Source: Aliarcobacter sp017996075 (GTDB taxonomy: Bacteria > Campylobacterota > Campylobacteria > Campylobacterales > Arcobacteraceae). Taken from it: a stretch of 64,000 nucleotides of DNA. The first letter of the stretch is position 1. Every line of letters starts with the position of its first letter. The position numbers were made by a program, and so were the translations under genes. Shown here in pieces: positions 44,619-53,735 of this stretch. Where the stretch lies: assembly GCF_051062515.1 (NCBI RefSeq), contig NZ_JAMXEK010000004.1; one strand, given 5' to 3'. Under the pieces are notes generated by a model. That model was not told where the DNA came from. It searched no databases and saw only the letters and a list, made by a program, of their open reading frames with translations.

Positions 44619-45341
44619 ATGGATTTAGTATTAGTTACAGGCTCTTCAAAAGGTTTAGGATTAGCAATTTGTAAAAGATTGCTAAAATCAAACTATAAAG
44701 TTGTAGGAATTGCTAGAACAAAAAGTAAAGAGTTTGAAGAGTTACAAAAAGAGTATCAAGAACAACTTTTTTATAAAGAGTATGATTTTAATAACTTAAA
44801 AGATATTCAAATACTTGTAAGAGAAATAACAAAAGAATATGGAAATATATATGGATTAATAAATAATGCAGCACTTGGACATGATGGTGTTTTAGGTACA
44901 ATGCACGAAAGTCAAATAAGTGAACTTATAAGAGTAAATATTGAAGCTCCAATTTTACTTACAAAATATGTAAGTCGTTCTATGCTTATGAAATTAAGAG
45001 GAAGAGTTATAAATATAGGTTCGATTATTGGAAGTACAGGTTTTAGTGGATTATCTGTATATGGTGCAACAAAAGCCTCAATGCAAGGTTTTACTAAATC
45101 TCTTTCAAGAGAATTAGGAAAAGCAAATATAACTGTTAATACTGTTGCACCTGGTTATATGGAAACAGCAATGACAAGCGGACTTCAAGGTGAAAAATTG
45201 GCAAGTATAAAAAGAAGAAGTCCTTTAGGGCATTTAGCAACTGTCGATGATGTGGCTGGAACTGTAATATATCTTCTTGGTGATGATGCTAAAAATATCA
45301 CTGGTACAACAATTACAGTAGATGCTGGGAGCACATCGTGA
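44619..45341 (+). CDS. SDR-family 3-oxoacyl-ACP reductase-like enzyme
   Basis: A 240-residue short-chain dehydrogenase: cofactor motif TGSSKGLGLAI at the N-terminus, NNAALG near 86, and active-site YGATKAS near 149. It resembles FabG. In this setting it probably reduces an acyl-ACP (for example 3-oxoacyl to 3-hydroxyacyl), or acts on the sugar. It ends in a 4-base overlap with the acyltransferase. Confidence 0.85.
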   Translation: MDLVLVTGSSKGLGLAICKRLLKSNYKVVGIARTKSKEFEELQKEYQEQLFYKEYDFNNLKDIQILVREITKEYGNIYGLINNAALGHDGVLGTMHESQISELIRVNIEAPILLTKYVSRSMLMKLRGRVINIGSIIGSTGFSGLSVYGATKASMQGFTKSLSRELGKANITVNTVAPGYMETAMTSGLQGEKLASIKRRSPLGHLATVDDVAGTVIYLLGDDAKNITGTTITVDAGSTS

Positions 45342-46021
45342 TAAAAAGAATTTTTATTTTATTTCTATCTTTAATTGAAAGTTTAATAAGAAATATTAGT
45401 GGTTCCATTGGAGAAAAGCTTAGATACTTTTATTATAAATATAGATTACAATATTGTGGTAAAAATGTTATTATTAAAGAAAATGTATATTTTGATAATT
45501 GTAAATCAATAATAATTGATGACAATACAATGATTGATAGAAATGTTATATTAATGGCTGGAAATGTGAACTTAACAAAATATAAACATAGAAAAATGTC
45601 TAATGTAAAATTTAGTGAAAATGAAGGAGTTTTGTTTATTGGAAAGAATACACATATTGCTCCGAACTGTATTTTACAAGCGCATGCAGGTATAAAAATT
45701 AGTGATAATTGTGGAATTAGTTCAGGGGTAAAGATTTACTCCCTTATTAATTTACCTAATAATTCTCTAAATTTGGAGGAAATTATAGAATTTACTAACA
45801 GAACAAATAACGCATATTACTTTGCTTCTCCAGTGTATATTGGAAAGAATGTAGGTATTAGTTTGAATTCAATCATAATGCCAGGTGTATCAATTTTAAA
45901 TGATTCCTTCATCGCCTCAAATTCAGTAGTAATGACAAATATAAAAGAAAATTCATTTGCAGGCGGAAATCCTGCAAAAAAAATAAAAGATAGATTTAAA
46001 AACTATGGAGAAAATAATTGA
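45338..46021 (+). CDS. Hexapeptide-repeat acyltransferase
   Basis: A 227-residue left-handed beta-helix acyltransferase of the LbetaH type; repeats such as VIIKENVYFDNCKSIIIDD and IGKNTHIAPNCILQA run through the chain, ending in the usual GGNPAKKIK. Start is GTG 45338 overlapping the SDR stop. As the last gene of the ACP-ligase-SDR set, it likely moves the acyl group from ACP to an amino sugar, GDP-perosamine being the best candidate in the cluster. Confidence 0.8.
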   Translation: MIKRIFILFLSLIESLIRNISGSIGEKLRYFYYKYRLQYCGKNVIIKENVYFDNCKSIIIDDNTMIDRNVILMAGNVNLTKYKHRKMSNVKFSENEGVLFIGKNTHIAPNCILQAHAGIKISDNCGISSGVKIYSLINLPNNSLNLEEIIEFTNRTNNAYYFASPVYIGKNVGISLNSIIMPGVSILNDSFIASNSVVMTNIKENSFAGGNPAKKIKDRFKNYGENN

Positions 46022-47163
46022 AAAAAATAGGAATATTGGCTTTTGGAGATAAACATGGTGGCGGAGTGTATCAATACACCCAATCCATTATAGATGCACT
46101 CAAAGAAGATAAAACAAAAAAGTATATAATTTTTTGCAGTAGTGATGACGATAGATTTGATGAATATGGTTTAGAAGTACGAAAAATAGACAAGCCAAAA
46201 AGTACATTATTTGCAAAAATTATAAGAGCTTTTCAATTTCTTTTGTTTGTCCAAAAACCTTTGTTTTTCACTAAAGAAGAACTTGATAAATTTAGTGATA
46301 TTGATATGTTTTTATCCCCTGCAATTTCAGCTTATCCACATTTTTATATGAATAAGCCTTTTGTATTTACTCTTCATGATATGCAAGAGAGATACTACCC
46401 AGAGTTTTTTAGCAAATACGAAAGATTGATGCGATGGCTCAATAATCGAACATTAGCAAGAAGTGCAGATAAAGTCATCTGCGAATCAAACTTTGTAAAA
46501 AATGATATTATAAAATTTACTGAAGTAAATGGAGATAAAATATCGGTGATACAGTCACCACCACCTGAAAACTTTTTGAACTATAGATTTGATAGTGAGA
46601 ACTTTGGAGCAGTAAAAGCGAAATATAATTTACCCGAGAAGTTTGTTTTTTATCCCGCCCAATGCTGGTTTCATAAAAATCATATAAAGTTAGTAGAAGC
46701 CTTTGAGATTGTTACTAAAAAATATGATGATGTGTATTTGATACTTACAGGCTCACAACAAAATAATTATAATAATTTGATGGCTCGAATTGACGAGCTA
46801 AATTTAAACGATAAAGTAAAGCATTTAGGTTATATTGACTATGGAGATTTACCATACTTTTATAAGATGTCACAGTTTTTGGTGATGCCTACACTGTTTG
46901 AAAGTGTGAGTATTCCTATTTATGAAGCTTTTGGATTGGAAGTTGCAGTTTGTAGCTCCGATGTAGTGGCATTGCCCGAGCAAGTTGGTGATGCAGGAGT
47001 TATTTTTGACCCACATAATATAAATGATATGGCAGATAAGATGATGATGTATTTGAATGATGAGAAATTGCAAAAAGAGAAAGCTAGACTTGGATTTGAA
47101 AGAGTTGAAAATTTTAATCATAATGAGTATAAAAATAAATTAATGGAATTGTTGAAAATATGA
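46018..47163 (+). CDS. Glycosyltransferase, GT4 family
   Basis: A 381-residue GT-B retaining transferase. The N-terminal KKIGILAFGDKHGGGVYQYTQSI and the C-terminal donor motif FESVSIPIYEAFGLEVAV (E-x7-E type) are characteristic. Start is TTG 46018 overlapping the acyltransferase stop. The TGA stop overlaps the ATG of the next, unrelated gene by four bases, which is notable because that gene begins the probable defence island. Donor sugar unknown. Confidence 0.85.
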   Translation: MKKIGILAFGDKHGGGVYQYTQSIIDALKEDKTKKYIIFCSSDDDRFDEYGLEVRKIDKPKSTLFAKIIRAFQFLLFVQKPLFFTKEELDKFSDIDMFLSPAISAYPHFYMNKPFVFTLHDMQERYYPEFFSKYERLMRWLNNRTLARSADKVICESNFVKNDIIKFTEVNGDKISVIQSPPPENFLNYRFDSENFGAVKAKYNLPEKFVFYPAQCWFHKNHIKLVEAFEIVTKKYDDVYLILTGSQQNNYNNLMARIDELNLNDKVKHLGYIDYGDLPYFYKMSQFLVMPTLFESVSIPIYEAFGLEVAVCSSDVVALPEQVGDAGVIFDPHNINDMADKMMMYLNDEKLQKEKARLGFERVENFNHNEYKNKLMELLKI

Positions 47164-47819
47164 GTTGCTATATGTGTGACAAAGAAAAAGTTTCTGTCGA
47201 GCATGCTCCTCCTAAATGTTTCTTTCCATCAGGCATGCGAAATAATCTTATTACAGTTGGATCTTGTAAAAAACACAATGAAGATACATCTAAAGAAGAT
47301 GAGTATGTTAAGAATTTAATAACAATGATAATAGGTGGTAACGATATAGCGTATAAGCAGTTTTCGGAAAAAACTATTAAGTCATTTCAAAGAAGCCCAG
47401 CATTATTGAATAGTACAACAGAAAAGAAACATCCTGTCGTCGTTAATGGTGTAAAAACTCTTGCATTTGAAATTGATAGAGATAGAATAGATCTAGTAAT
47501 GAGAAAAATAGGTTATGCTCTTTTCTATCATAAACACAATAAAAGATGGTTAAGAAAACTAATCACCGCAACAACACACTTAAAAACACCAGAATTTGTA
47601 AATGATGATTTTGGTAAATTAATAGCAGATGCACAGCGAGAACATAGTCCGATATTTGAAGGTAGTAATACTGATGTTTTTAGATTTTGTTTCATACCAT
47701 TGGATAATGATATTTATAACCAGTTTTTAATAATGAAATTCTATGATGGATTTGAAATGTGGCTTATTCCTGATGACAATACAGGAATAAGTGAGCCAGA
47801 ACTTGATACTTGTTATTAA
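47160..47819 (+). CDS. HNH-like zinc-motif protein of unknown role
   Basis: A 219-residue soluble protein. Near the N-terminus are C3-x2-C6, an EHAPPKCFF stretch (H15, C20) and C36-x2-H39-N40, spaced like HNH-fold nucleases that are found in defence islands. The rest is unfamiliar. Its ATG overlaps the upstream glycosyltransferase stop. Nuclease activity is only a suggestion from the Cys/His pattern; it could instead be a structural zinc site. Confidence 0.6.
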   Translation: MSCYMCDKEKVSVEHAPPKCFFPSGMRNNLITVGSCKKHNEDTSKEDEYVKNLITMIIGGNDIAYKQFSEKTIKSFQRSPALLNSTTEKKHPVVVNGVKTLAFEIDRDRIDLVMRKIGYALFYHKHNKRWLRKLITATTHLKTPEFVNDDFGKLIADAQREHSPIFEGSNTDVFRFCFIPLDNDIYNQFLIMKFYDGFEMWLIPDDNTGISEPELDTCY

Positions 47820-47840
47820 GTGAAAGAAAGTTAAAAAGAA

Positions 47841-48791
47841 ATGTACAATGACATCAAAGACTCTATAAAAGCTAGATTATACGATATAAAATATACTCCA
47901 TTTTTAACTTCATATTCTTTTTTCTTTGTATACTTCAATGCAAAGCTTTTTTTGATATTTTTTGACTCAAGTTTATCTGTACAAAATAAAATTGATATGC
48001 TTAGTTATGATATGATTAATTATTGCTATCCGATTGCTGGAGCATTGATTTATACTTTGATTTTTCCATTAGTTCAAGCTGGATTTTATTATGTGACATT
48101 ACAATATAGAAGATTTATGAACTGGATTCAGCAACTAATACAAGATAAAACACCACTTGTTCAAGAAAGAGCAAATGAAATATTAAGAGATAATGCAAAT
48201 TTACAATTGGAATTGGATAAGAAAATTGAAGAGTTAGATATTGTCAAAAAGAGATTTGAAACCAAAGAGCAAAGCCTTGTCAAAAAGTATCAAGAAAAAA
48301 CAAAAGAATTAGAAAATAGTTTTATTTCAAGGCTGGAGAAAGAAACGGAAAAACTGAAAAATGAGCTTATTGAATCACAAAAAAAAGTTTCAGATAGAAG
48401 TGGAGAAATCGAGCAGTTGAAAAAACAAATCTCTAGTTTGGAAACAAAAATAAACCAAACATCAAATCCTACTCAAGAAGAGCCAAAAAATGGTTTGACA
48501 AAAATGGTAGAAGATGCTCAAAATAAAAAAGATGAAGAATTTCAAAAACTTATATCATCTCTTGAAGAGGATGAAAAAATTATATTGAAGTCATTTTTTG
48601 AAACAGATAGCAAGATGAATAAAAGTAGTTTTAAAGATTTGGTTCTAAAAAATAAACAAATGCAAAAAGTAACAGCTGAAAAAGCAATTCAGTCTTTGGT
48701 TGGGAGAAAAGTAGTTTTAGAAAAATACGGTGAAGTTAGTTTAACTGAGCTTGGTCTAAGAGTTGTTGATAAGCTTTTTAAAGAAGGATGA
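47841..48791 (+). CDS. Membrane protein with long coiled coil and C-terminal winged-helix-like domain
   Basis: A 316-residue protein that I do not recognise. Two hydrophobic segments (about residues 22-42 and 62-85) are followed by a coiled coil from about 105 to 210 rich in Glu, Lys and Gln, then a helical end (about 232-316, KSSFKDLVLKNKQMQKVTAEKAIQSL) that looks like a winged helix. The anchor-plus-sensor layout fits membrane effectors in phage defence, but this is inference. It lies between an HNH-like gene and two ATPase-nuclease pairs. Confidence 0.6.
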   Translation: MYNDIKDSIKARLYDIKYTPFLTSYSFFFVYFNAKLFLIFFDSSLSVQNKIDMLSYDMINYCYPIAGALIYTLIFPLVQAGFYYVTLQYRRFMNWIQQLIQDKTPLVQERANEILRDNANLQLELDKKIEELDIVKKRFETKEQSLVKKYQEKTKELENSFISRLEKETEKLKNELIESQKKVSDRSGEIEQLKKQISSLETKINQTSNPTQEEPKNGLTKMVEDAQNKKDEEFQKLISSLEEDEKIILKSFFETDSKMNKSSFKDLVLKNKQMQKVTAEKAIQSLVGRKVVLEKYGEVSLTELGLRVVDKLFKEG

Positions 48792-48897
48792 AAACAAAAT
48801 GAGTTTCTTTATTTTGGGATTAAGTGCTATTTCATATAGCTACAAGATAATATTTGCTAAAATCTTTGGCTTATAAAAATACAAATAGAGAGAAAAA

Positions 48898-50190
48898 ATG
48901 CAAATAAAACTAAAAAATATAGGGATGTTAAAAGAAGCAGAGCTAAGCTTAAACTCTTTAACTCTTATTGCTGGAGAAAACGACAATGGTAAAAGTACTG
49001 TTGGAAAAGTTGTATTTTGTATTATAAAAGCAATAAATAGATATAAAGAAGATTTACAAGAATCAAAAGAACATAAATTAAATGAAAAATTCAATAATCT
49101 TTTTTTCTTTATAAGAAATCTTTTAGTTCATAATCCTATATTAAAAAATACAGATGATATTTATTTTTTAATAGAAGATGAAAGTGATATAGATGAAAAG
49201 CTATTAAACTTGAATAATCTTATTGCTTTATTTAAAAATAATACTCAAATAGATGAAAAAACTATACAAAAAATAGAAAAAACTTTAGAAGAAATATATA
49301 CTATAAGAAATGAACCTGAAAATATAAATAAATACATAGAGAGTGCTTTAAATAAAGTTTTTATTTCAGAGTTTGATTCTAGTATTTTATTAGATGGTGA
49401 AGATGAAGGGGAAATAACTCTTCTTGAAAATAAACTTGAATTAATTAAAATAAAAGTGACAAGAGAAAATAAAATATTTCTTTTGAGTGATATTGAACCA
49501 ATACAAATAAAAGATGCTACTTTTATAGAATCACCACTTATACTAAATAATCATGATTTACTGATAAAAAGTCAATCAGGATTAAATATAAATAAAAGAA
49601 ATATTGAAAGATTAGGCATTCCATATACTACTCTTCATACCAAAGATTTATTTGATAAGTTAAAAAAAATATCTTTTTCACTTTTTTTTGATGATGATTT
49701 TGAAGAAAATATATTAAGAGAGATTCAACAAATTATAGATGGGAATATTATATACGATAATCAAAAAAGAGATTTTATATATAGTAAAGGTCAAAAAAAC
49801 ATATCTATAAAAAATACTGCAAGTGGTATAAAATCTTTTGGAATATTACAACTTCTTTTACTAAATGGTGTTTTAAACAAAAACTCTATTTTAATATTAG
49901 ATGAGCCTGAAAATCATCTTCATCCAATATGGCAACTAAAATATGCAAAGCTTCTTGTGATTTTTGCAAAAAATGGTATAACAACTTTAATAGCCTCTCA
50001 TAGTCCATATATGATAGAAGCTTTGAAAAGATATAGCGATATTGAAGATTTAGGTGAAGTTACAAATTTTTACTTAGCAGAAAATAGTATTATTTTACCT
50101 AAAGATAGATTATCAGATATTTTTAGGACTTTAGAAGAACCTTTTGAAATTTTTAGAAATATGGATGAGGAAATTTTAAAGGATGAATAA
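48898..50190 (+). CDS. AAA/ABC-type ATPase (OLD/SMC-like) of a two-gene defence-type system
   Basis: A 430-residue ATPase: Walker A GENDNGKST at residues 26-34, ABC-like signature region SGIKSFGILQLLL, Walker B LILDEPENHLHP and H-loop LIASHSPYMIEAL. Such overcoming-lysogenisation-defect or RecF-like ATPases form the sensor part of several phage-defence systems. The ATG is preceded by GAGAGAAAAA; a spacer of 106 bases upstream can hold its own promoter. Its end overlaps the nuclease-like gene by eight bases. Confidence 0.8.
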   Translation: MQIKLKNIGMLKEAELSLNSLTLIAGENDNGKSTVGKVVFCIIKAINRYKEDLQESKEHKLNEKFNNLFFFIRNLLVHNPILKNTDDIYFLIEDESDIDEKLLNLNNLIALFKNNTQIDEKTIQKIEKTLEEIYTIRNEPENINKYIESALNKVFISEFDSSILLDGEDEGEITLLENKLELIKIKVTRENKIFLLSDIEPIQIKDATFIESPLILNNHDLLIKSQSGLNINKRNIERLGIPYTTLHTKDLFDKLKKISFSLFFDDDFEENILREIQQIIDGNIIYDNQKRDFIYSKGQKNISIKNTASGIKSFGILQLLLLNGVLNKNSILILDEPENHLHPIWQLKYAKLLVIFAKNGITTLIASHSPYMIEALKRYSDIEDLGEVTNFYLAENSIILPKDRLSDIFRTLEEPFEIFRNMDEEILKDE

Positions 50191-50716
50191 GTATAGCTTA
50201 AAAGAGTTTTTAGAAAAAAAATTAGAGAAATATAGTTCTACTTTAAAAAATACAAGTTTTGATGATACCAATAAAAGATATTTATGTACTGACGAAAGTA
50301 CTAAAAATGTTTATGATTTTGATGAATATATAGAAAAAAATTTCGATAAATCAAAACTTCCTGCATCTCCTGATGCTATATGTATTGGAGACAAAAAATT
50401 ATATTTTATAGAGTTTAAACACCAAAGAGCCTCATATATTGATTCAAAAGAAATTAAATCTAAGTTTGAAAAAGGAACAACTATTTTAAAAGATATGTTA
50501 GAAAGTTTTCTTCCAAAAGATAATCAGTTTATATTTTGTGTTGTTTTTGAAAATCAACAAAAATCAAGATTTTTTGACTCAAGACATATAGAATCAAATA
50601 GTATAAAATTTGGATTACAAGAGTTAAATAAAGAATATGGAAATTTTTATGATGAAATAATTACACGAGATATTAATTTTTATAAAAAAGAGTTTAAAAA
50701 TCTAAAATGTAGTTAA
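50183..50716 (+). CDS. PD-(D/E)XK-like nuclease partner of the AAA ATPase
   Basis: A 177-residue protein, unfamiliar as a family, but with the PD-(D/E)XK core: P63-D64 in SPDAICIG and E77-x-K79 in LYFIEFKHQ, separated by a beta-strand. Many restriction and defence nucleases share this. Overlap of eight bases with the ATPase indicates a fixed pair. It is not the DUF4435/Toprim partner of PARIS nor an HNH protein. Confidence 0.65.
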   Translation: MNKYSLKEFLEKKLEKYSSTLKNTSFDDTNKRYLCTDESTKNVYDFDEYIEKNFDKSKLPASPDAICIGDKKLYFIEFKHQRASYIDSKEIKSKFEKGTTILKDMLESFLPKDNQFIFCVVFENQQKSRFFDSRHIESNSIKFGLQELNKEYGNFYDEIITRDINFYKKEFKNLKCS

Positions 50717-50747
50717 AATATTTTAAGTTATAGTAGGTGTGAGTAAA

Positions 50748-52550
50748 ATGGAACTAATATATTTATACATAGAAGATTATAAAAATATAAAAAATCAAGG
50801 ATTTAATTTTTCTTCCAAATTTACTTGCAAATATGATGAAGTAAAGAAAACTTTACAAATAGATGAAAAAAACAATCATATAGAAAACTTTTTTGGTGAA
50901 AATATAAATGTTACCGCTATTGTTGGAGAAAATGGGAGCGGGAAGAGTAGTGTTTTAGAAGTCTTAACTTTGTTATATTGGCAAGGATTAATATTAAAAA
51001 GAGAAGATAAAACATTTTTTATATTTTTTGATGGTGCAAAATTTTACATGCAATGTGAAAATTATAAAAATTTATCTTCAAATATTAAAGAATCAACTCT
51101 TTTAAATTCACTTAAAAATAATACTAAATTTAAAATAGATGATATTTTTTGCCCAAGAGCTAGTATGCCACTCATCTCTTTTACAAACTGTATAACTGAT
51201 TTAACAACTAATGAAAGATTTAAACCTCTACAAACTTATGCTTATTTTTATAATGGAATACAACCTTCAAAACCAATGATGGATAGTGTAGAAAACAATG
51301 ATAATTTTTCTTCAAAATTTAAATATTTGAACACATTAGATAATAGCTTTTTTGATTTTATAAATGAAAAATTTATATTTGATACATATAGGATAGAAAT
51401 TTATTTTTCAGAGATTGAATCATATATTGTTCAACTGAATAATGAAGAACTAAAAGAGTTACTAACATTCCAAAATCAAAAAATACCAGAAAAAGAGTTG
51501 TTACATAAACTATGTATAGCATTTTTTATAGAATTAATATCTATGTTGTTACTAAAGAATTACACAAAAAATAAATCTATTGCTTTAGAAGAAAAAAATA
51601 AATATTTAAAAGAAACTATAGAAGACGATTTGATTCAAATTTTAAAAAAAGATTTAAATCATATTGATAAATTTAAAGAGGTGTATGATTATTGTGATAA
51701 AAAATTTGGTAAATTAATCGATTCTGTAAAAGAGCTATTTTCAAAAGAAAATTTAGCTTATATACAAAATGAATTTGTATTAGAACATCCATCAAAAGAT
51801 ATTTCTTATACTAGATTATTATCTAAATATTTTAAAGTTGAATATGATTTTAAATCAAATAAGTTATTATATATGTTAGAAAAATATAATATTTTAAGAT
51901 ATAACTTTTTTGGAGGTTCTAGTGAAAAATATAGTTTTTTACAATTAAGTAGTGGTGAAAAATCATATTTAAATCTACTTACAAATTTTGCATACACTTT
52001 AAATATGGTTCAAGATGATTATAAGGGAATTTTATTATTTGATGAAATAGAGTTATCATTTCATCCAAATTGGCAAAAAAAGATTGTAAAAGATTTACTA
52101 TATATTTTTAATAAAGCATTAAAAAGAAAAAAACTTGAATTACATTTAATTTTGACTTCTCATTCCCCATTTATCCTTTCAGATATTCCAAAACAAAATA
52201 TTGTTTTTTTAAAAGATGGAAAACAAGTAGATGCTCTTGAAAAGAAGCAAACATTTGGAGCAAATATTCACACACTTCTTGCTGATGGATTTTTTATGGA
52301 TGGTGGGCTTATGGGAGAGTTTGCAAAGTCAAAAATAGAAGAAGTTATAAAATATCTAAATGATGAAAATTTAGGAATAAAATCAAAAGAAGAAGCACAA
52401 AAGATTATAAATATAATAGGTGAGCCAATACTCAAAAATCAGCTTCAAAAGATGTTGGATAGTAAAAACTTAAGTGAAGTTGATAAGATAAAACAAGATA
52501 TAAAAGCTTTACAAAATAGACTTGAAGAGTTGGAAAATGGAAAAAATTAA
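50748..52550 (+). CDS. Septu-like PtuA ATPase
   Basis: A 600-residue SMC-like ATPase: Walker A GENGSGKSS near residue 60, signature LSSGEKSYL near 398, Walker B LLFDEIELSFHP near 427 and H-loop TSHSPFIL, with a variable insertion between. Paired with an HNH nuclease this matches the Septu phage-defence system (PtuA/PtuB). I use ATG 50748 since AGTAGG is ten bases upstream; GTG 50739 would have no room for a ribosome site. The C-terminus is a coiled coil and overlaps ptuB by 14 bases. Confidence 0.8.
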   Translation: MELIYLYIEDYKNIKNQGFNFSSKFTCKYDEVKKTLQIDEKNNHIENFFGENINVTAIVGENGSGKSSVLEVLTLLYWQGLILKREDKTFFIFFDGAKFYMQCENYKNLSSNIKESTLLNSLKNNTKFKIDDIFCPRASMPLISFTNCITDLTTNERFKPLQTYAYFYNGIQPSKPMMDSVENNDNFSSKFKYLNTLDNSFFDFINEKFIFDTYRIEIYFSEIESYIVQLNNEELKELLTFQNQKIPEKELLHKLCIAFFIELISMLLLKNYTKNKSIALEEKNKYLKETIEDDLIQILKKDLNHIDKFKEVYDYCDKKFGKLIDSVKELFSKENLAYIQNEFVLEHPSKDISYTRLLSKYFKVEYDFKSNKLLYMLEKYNILRYNFFGGSSEKYSFLQLSSGEKSYLNLLTNFAYTLNMVQDDYKGILLFDEIELSFHPNWQKKIVKDLLYIFNKALKRKKLELHLILTSHSPFILSDIPKQNIVFLKDGKQVDALEKKQTFGANIHTLLADGFFMDGGLMGEFAKSKIEEVIKYLNDENLGIKSKEEAQKIINIIGEPILKNQLQKMLDSKNLSEVDKIKQDIKALQNRLEELENGKN

Positions 52551-53493
52551 TCTAACTTCACAAGCAGAAACTAATTTTTTAAATCAAATAATAAGTCAAT
52601 TTTATGATAAAAATCAAAATAAAACTAGATTCATAAAAAAAGAAAACAAGAAAGAAATTTTTAATATAAATATAGATGATATAAACTCTCTTATTCAAAA
52701 AAAGTTAAAAAAATTTCAATCTAATCTTACTTTAGAAAAATTAGTATTATTTGATTATGATAATATAAAAAAATTATGTGAATTTATAGATAAAAATAAA
52801 AAGCTTACAGAACTTACTAAAAGAGAAAAAGACTATTTTTATACTTTGTATGCGAGATTAAAAAAAGCTATATTTTTAGAAGATTTAAATATAGATGTCT
52901 GCCCATATTGTAATAGAAATTTTATTTTTAATTTCAATAAAAAAGATTCAAAAGAGGCAACAGCACAACTTGATCATTTTTTTGATAAATCTACATATCC
53001 ATATTTATCTATTTCTCTTTACAATCTTGTGCCTAGTTGCTCTACTTGCAATCAAAGAAAATCAAAAAAAGACTCAAAAGAAATTTTCTATCCATACAAA
53101 GAGAGTTTTAATCAAAATGCAAAATTTGTGTATGGTGGAATAAAAACAAATTTAGATAAACAAAATATAGATTTTTTTGATGAGAAAAGAATAAAACTAG
53201 ATATAAAACATATATCAGAAGAGATAAAAGTAAAAAATCATAATGAAGTTTTTAATATAGAAAATCTTTATGAAAACCACAAAGATATAGTAAAAGAGTT
53301 GCTTCAAAAAAGAGTGATTTATAGCGATAGTTATATTGATGAACTTTTTGATAGGTATAGTGGAATACTTTTTTCTAGCAAAGAAGAGTTAATGAGACTT
53401 ATAACTTGCGGTTATATAAGCGATGATGATATAAACAAACGACCACTTAGCAAACTTATAAAAGATATTAGCGAGGATTTGGGGTTTAGATGA
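52537..53493 (+). CDS. Septu-like PtuB HNH endonuclease
   Basis: A 318-residue protein. The zinc/HNH core is C122-x2-C125, D146-H147, an asparagine in the loop after, and C168-x2-C171 (CPYCNRNF ... LDHFF ... SCSTCNQRKSKK). In Septu, PtuB cuts DNA once PtuA senses infection. Start ATG 52537 has GAAGAG upstream and lies inside the ptuA end. It is longer than the shortest PtuB proteins because of about 100 extra N-terminal residues. Confidence 0.8.
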   Translation: MEKINLTSQAETNFLNQIISQFYDKNQNKTRFIKKENKKEIFNINIDDINSLIQKKLKKFQSNLTLEKLVLFDYDNIKKLCEFIDKNKKLTELTKREKDYFYTLYARLKKAIFLEDLNIDVCPYCNRNFIFNFNKKDSKEATAQLDHFFDKSTYPYLSISLYNLVPSCSTCNQRKSKKDSKEIFYPYKESFNQNAKFVYGGIKTNLDKQNIDFFDEKRIKLDIKHISEEIKVKNHNEVFNIENLYENHKDIVKELLQKRVIYSDSYIDELFDRYSGILFSSKEELMRLITCGYISDDDINKRPLSKLIKDISEDLGFR

Positions 53494-53735
53494 TAGTTGT
53501 TTTATCAATATAAAAGTGAAATAGAAGTAGAATAAAGACTTTAAATTTATAAATTTGTTTTATGAAGAATTGAAATGGTAGCACAAAGGGAAAGCAGGGA
53601 AATGACACAAGATATTTTAAGTTTAGATGAAGGCTATAGCACTACAAGATTGCTAACGCAAGAAAAACCAGAGATATTAAAAAATAGTAAAGATAAGTTT
53701 GAAACTGTTTTATTTTTTAAAGAGGGAGAAAATAT
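53494..53735 (+). other. Spacer after the defence island
   Basis: The first 107 bases are A/T-rich and hold nothing I can identify. The second half is the duplicated glycosyltransferase 5' fragment described at 53602-53739. Confidence 0.5.

Noticed and set aside
52895..53143. 82-codon plus-strand frame inside the PtuB-like gene
   Set aside because: Lies wholly within a well-supported HNH gene in another frame; low-quality amino acid composition; a shadow.
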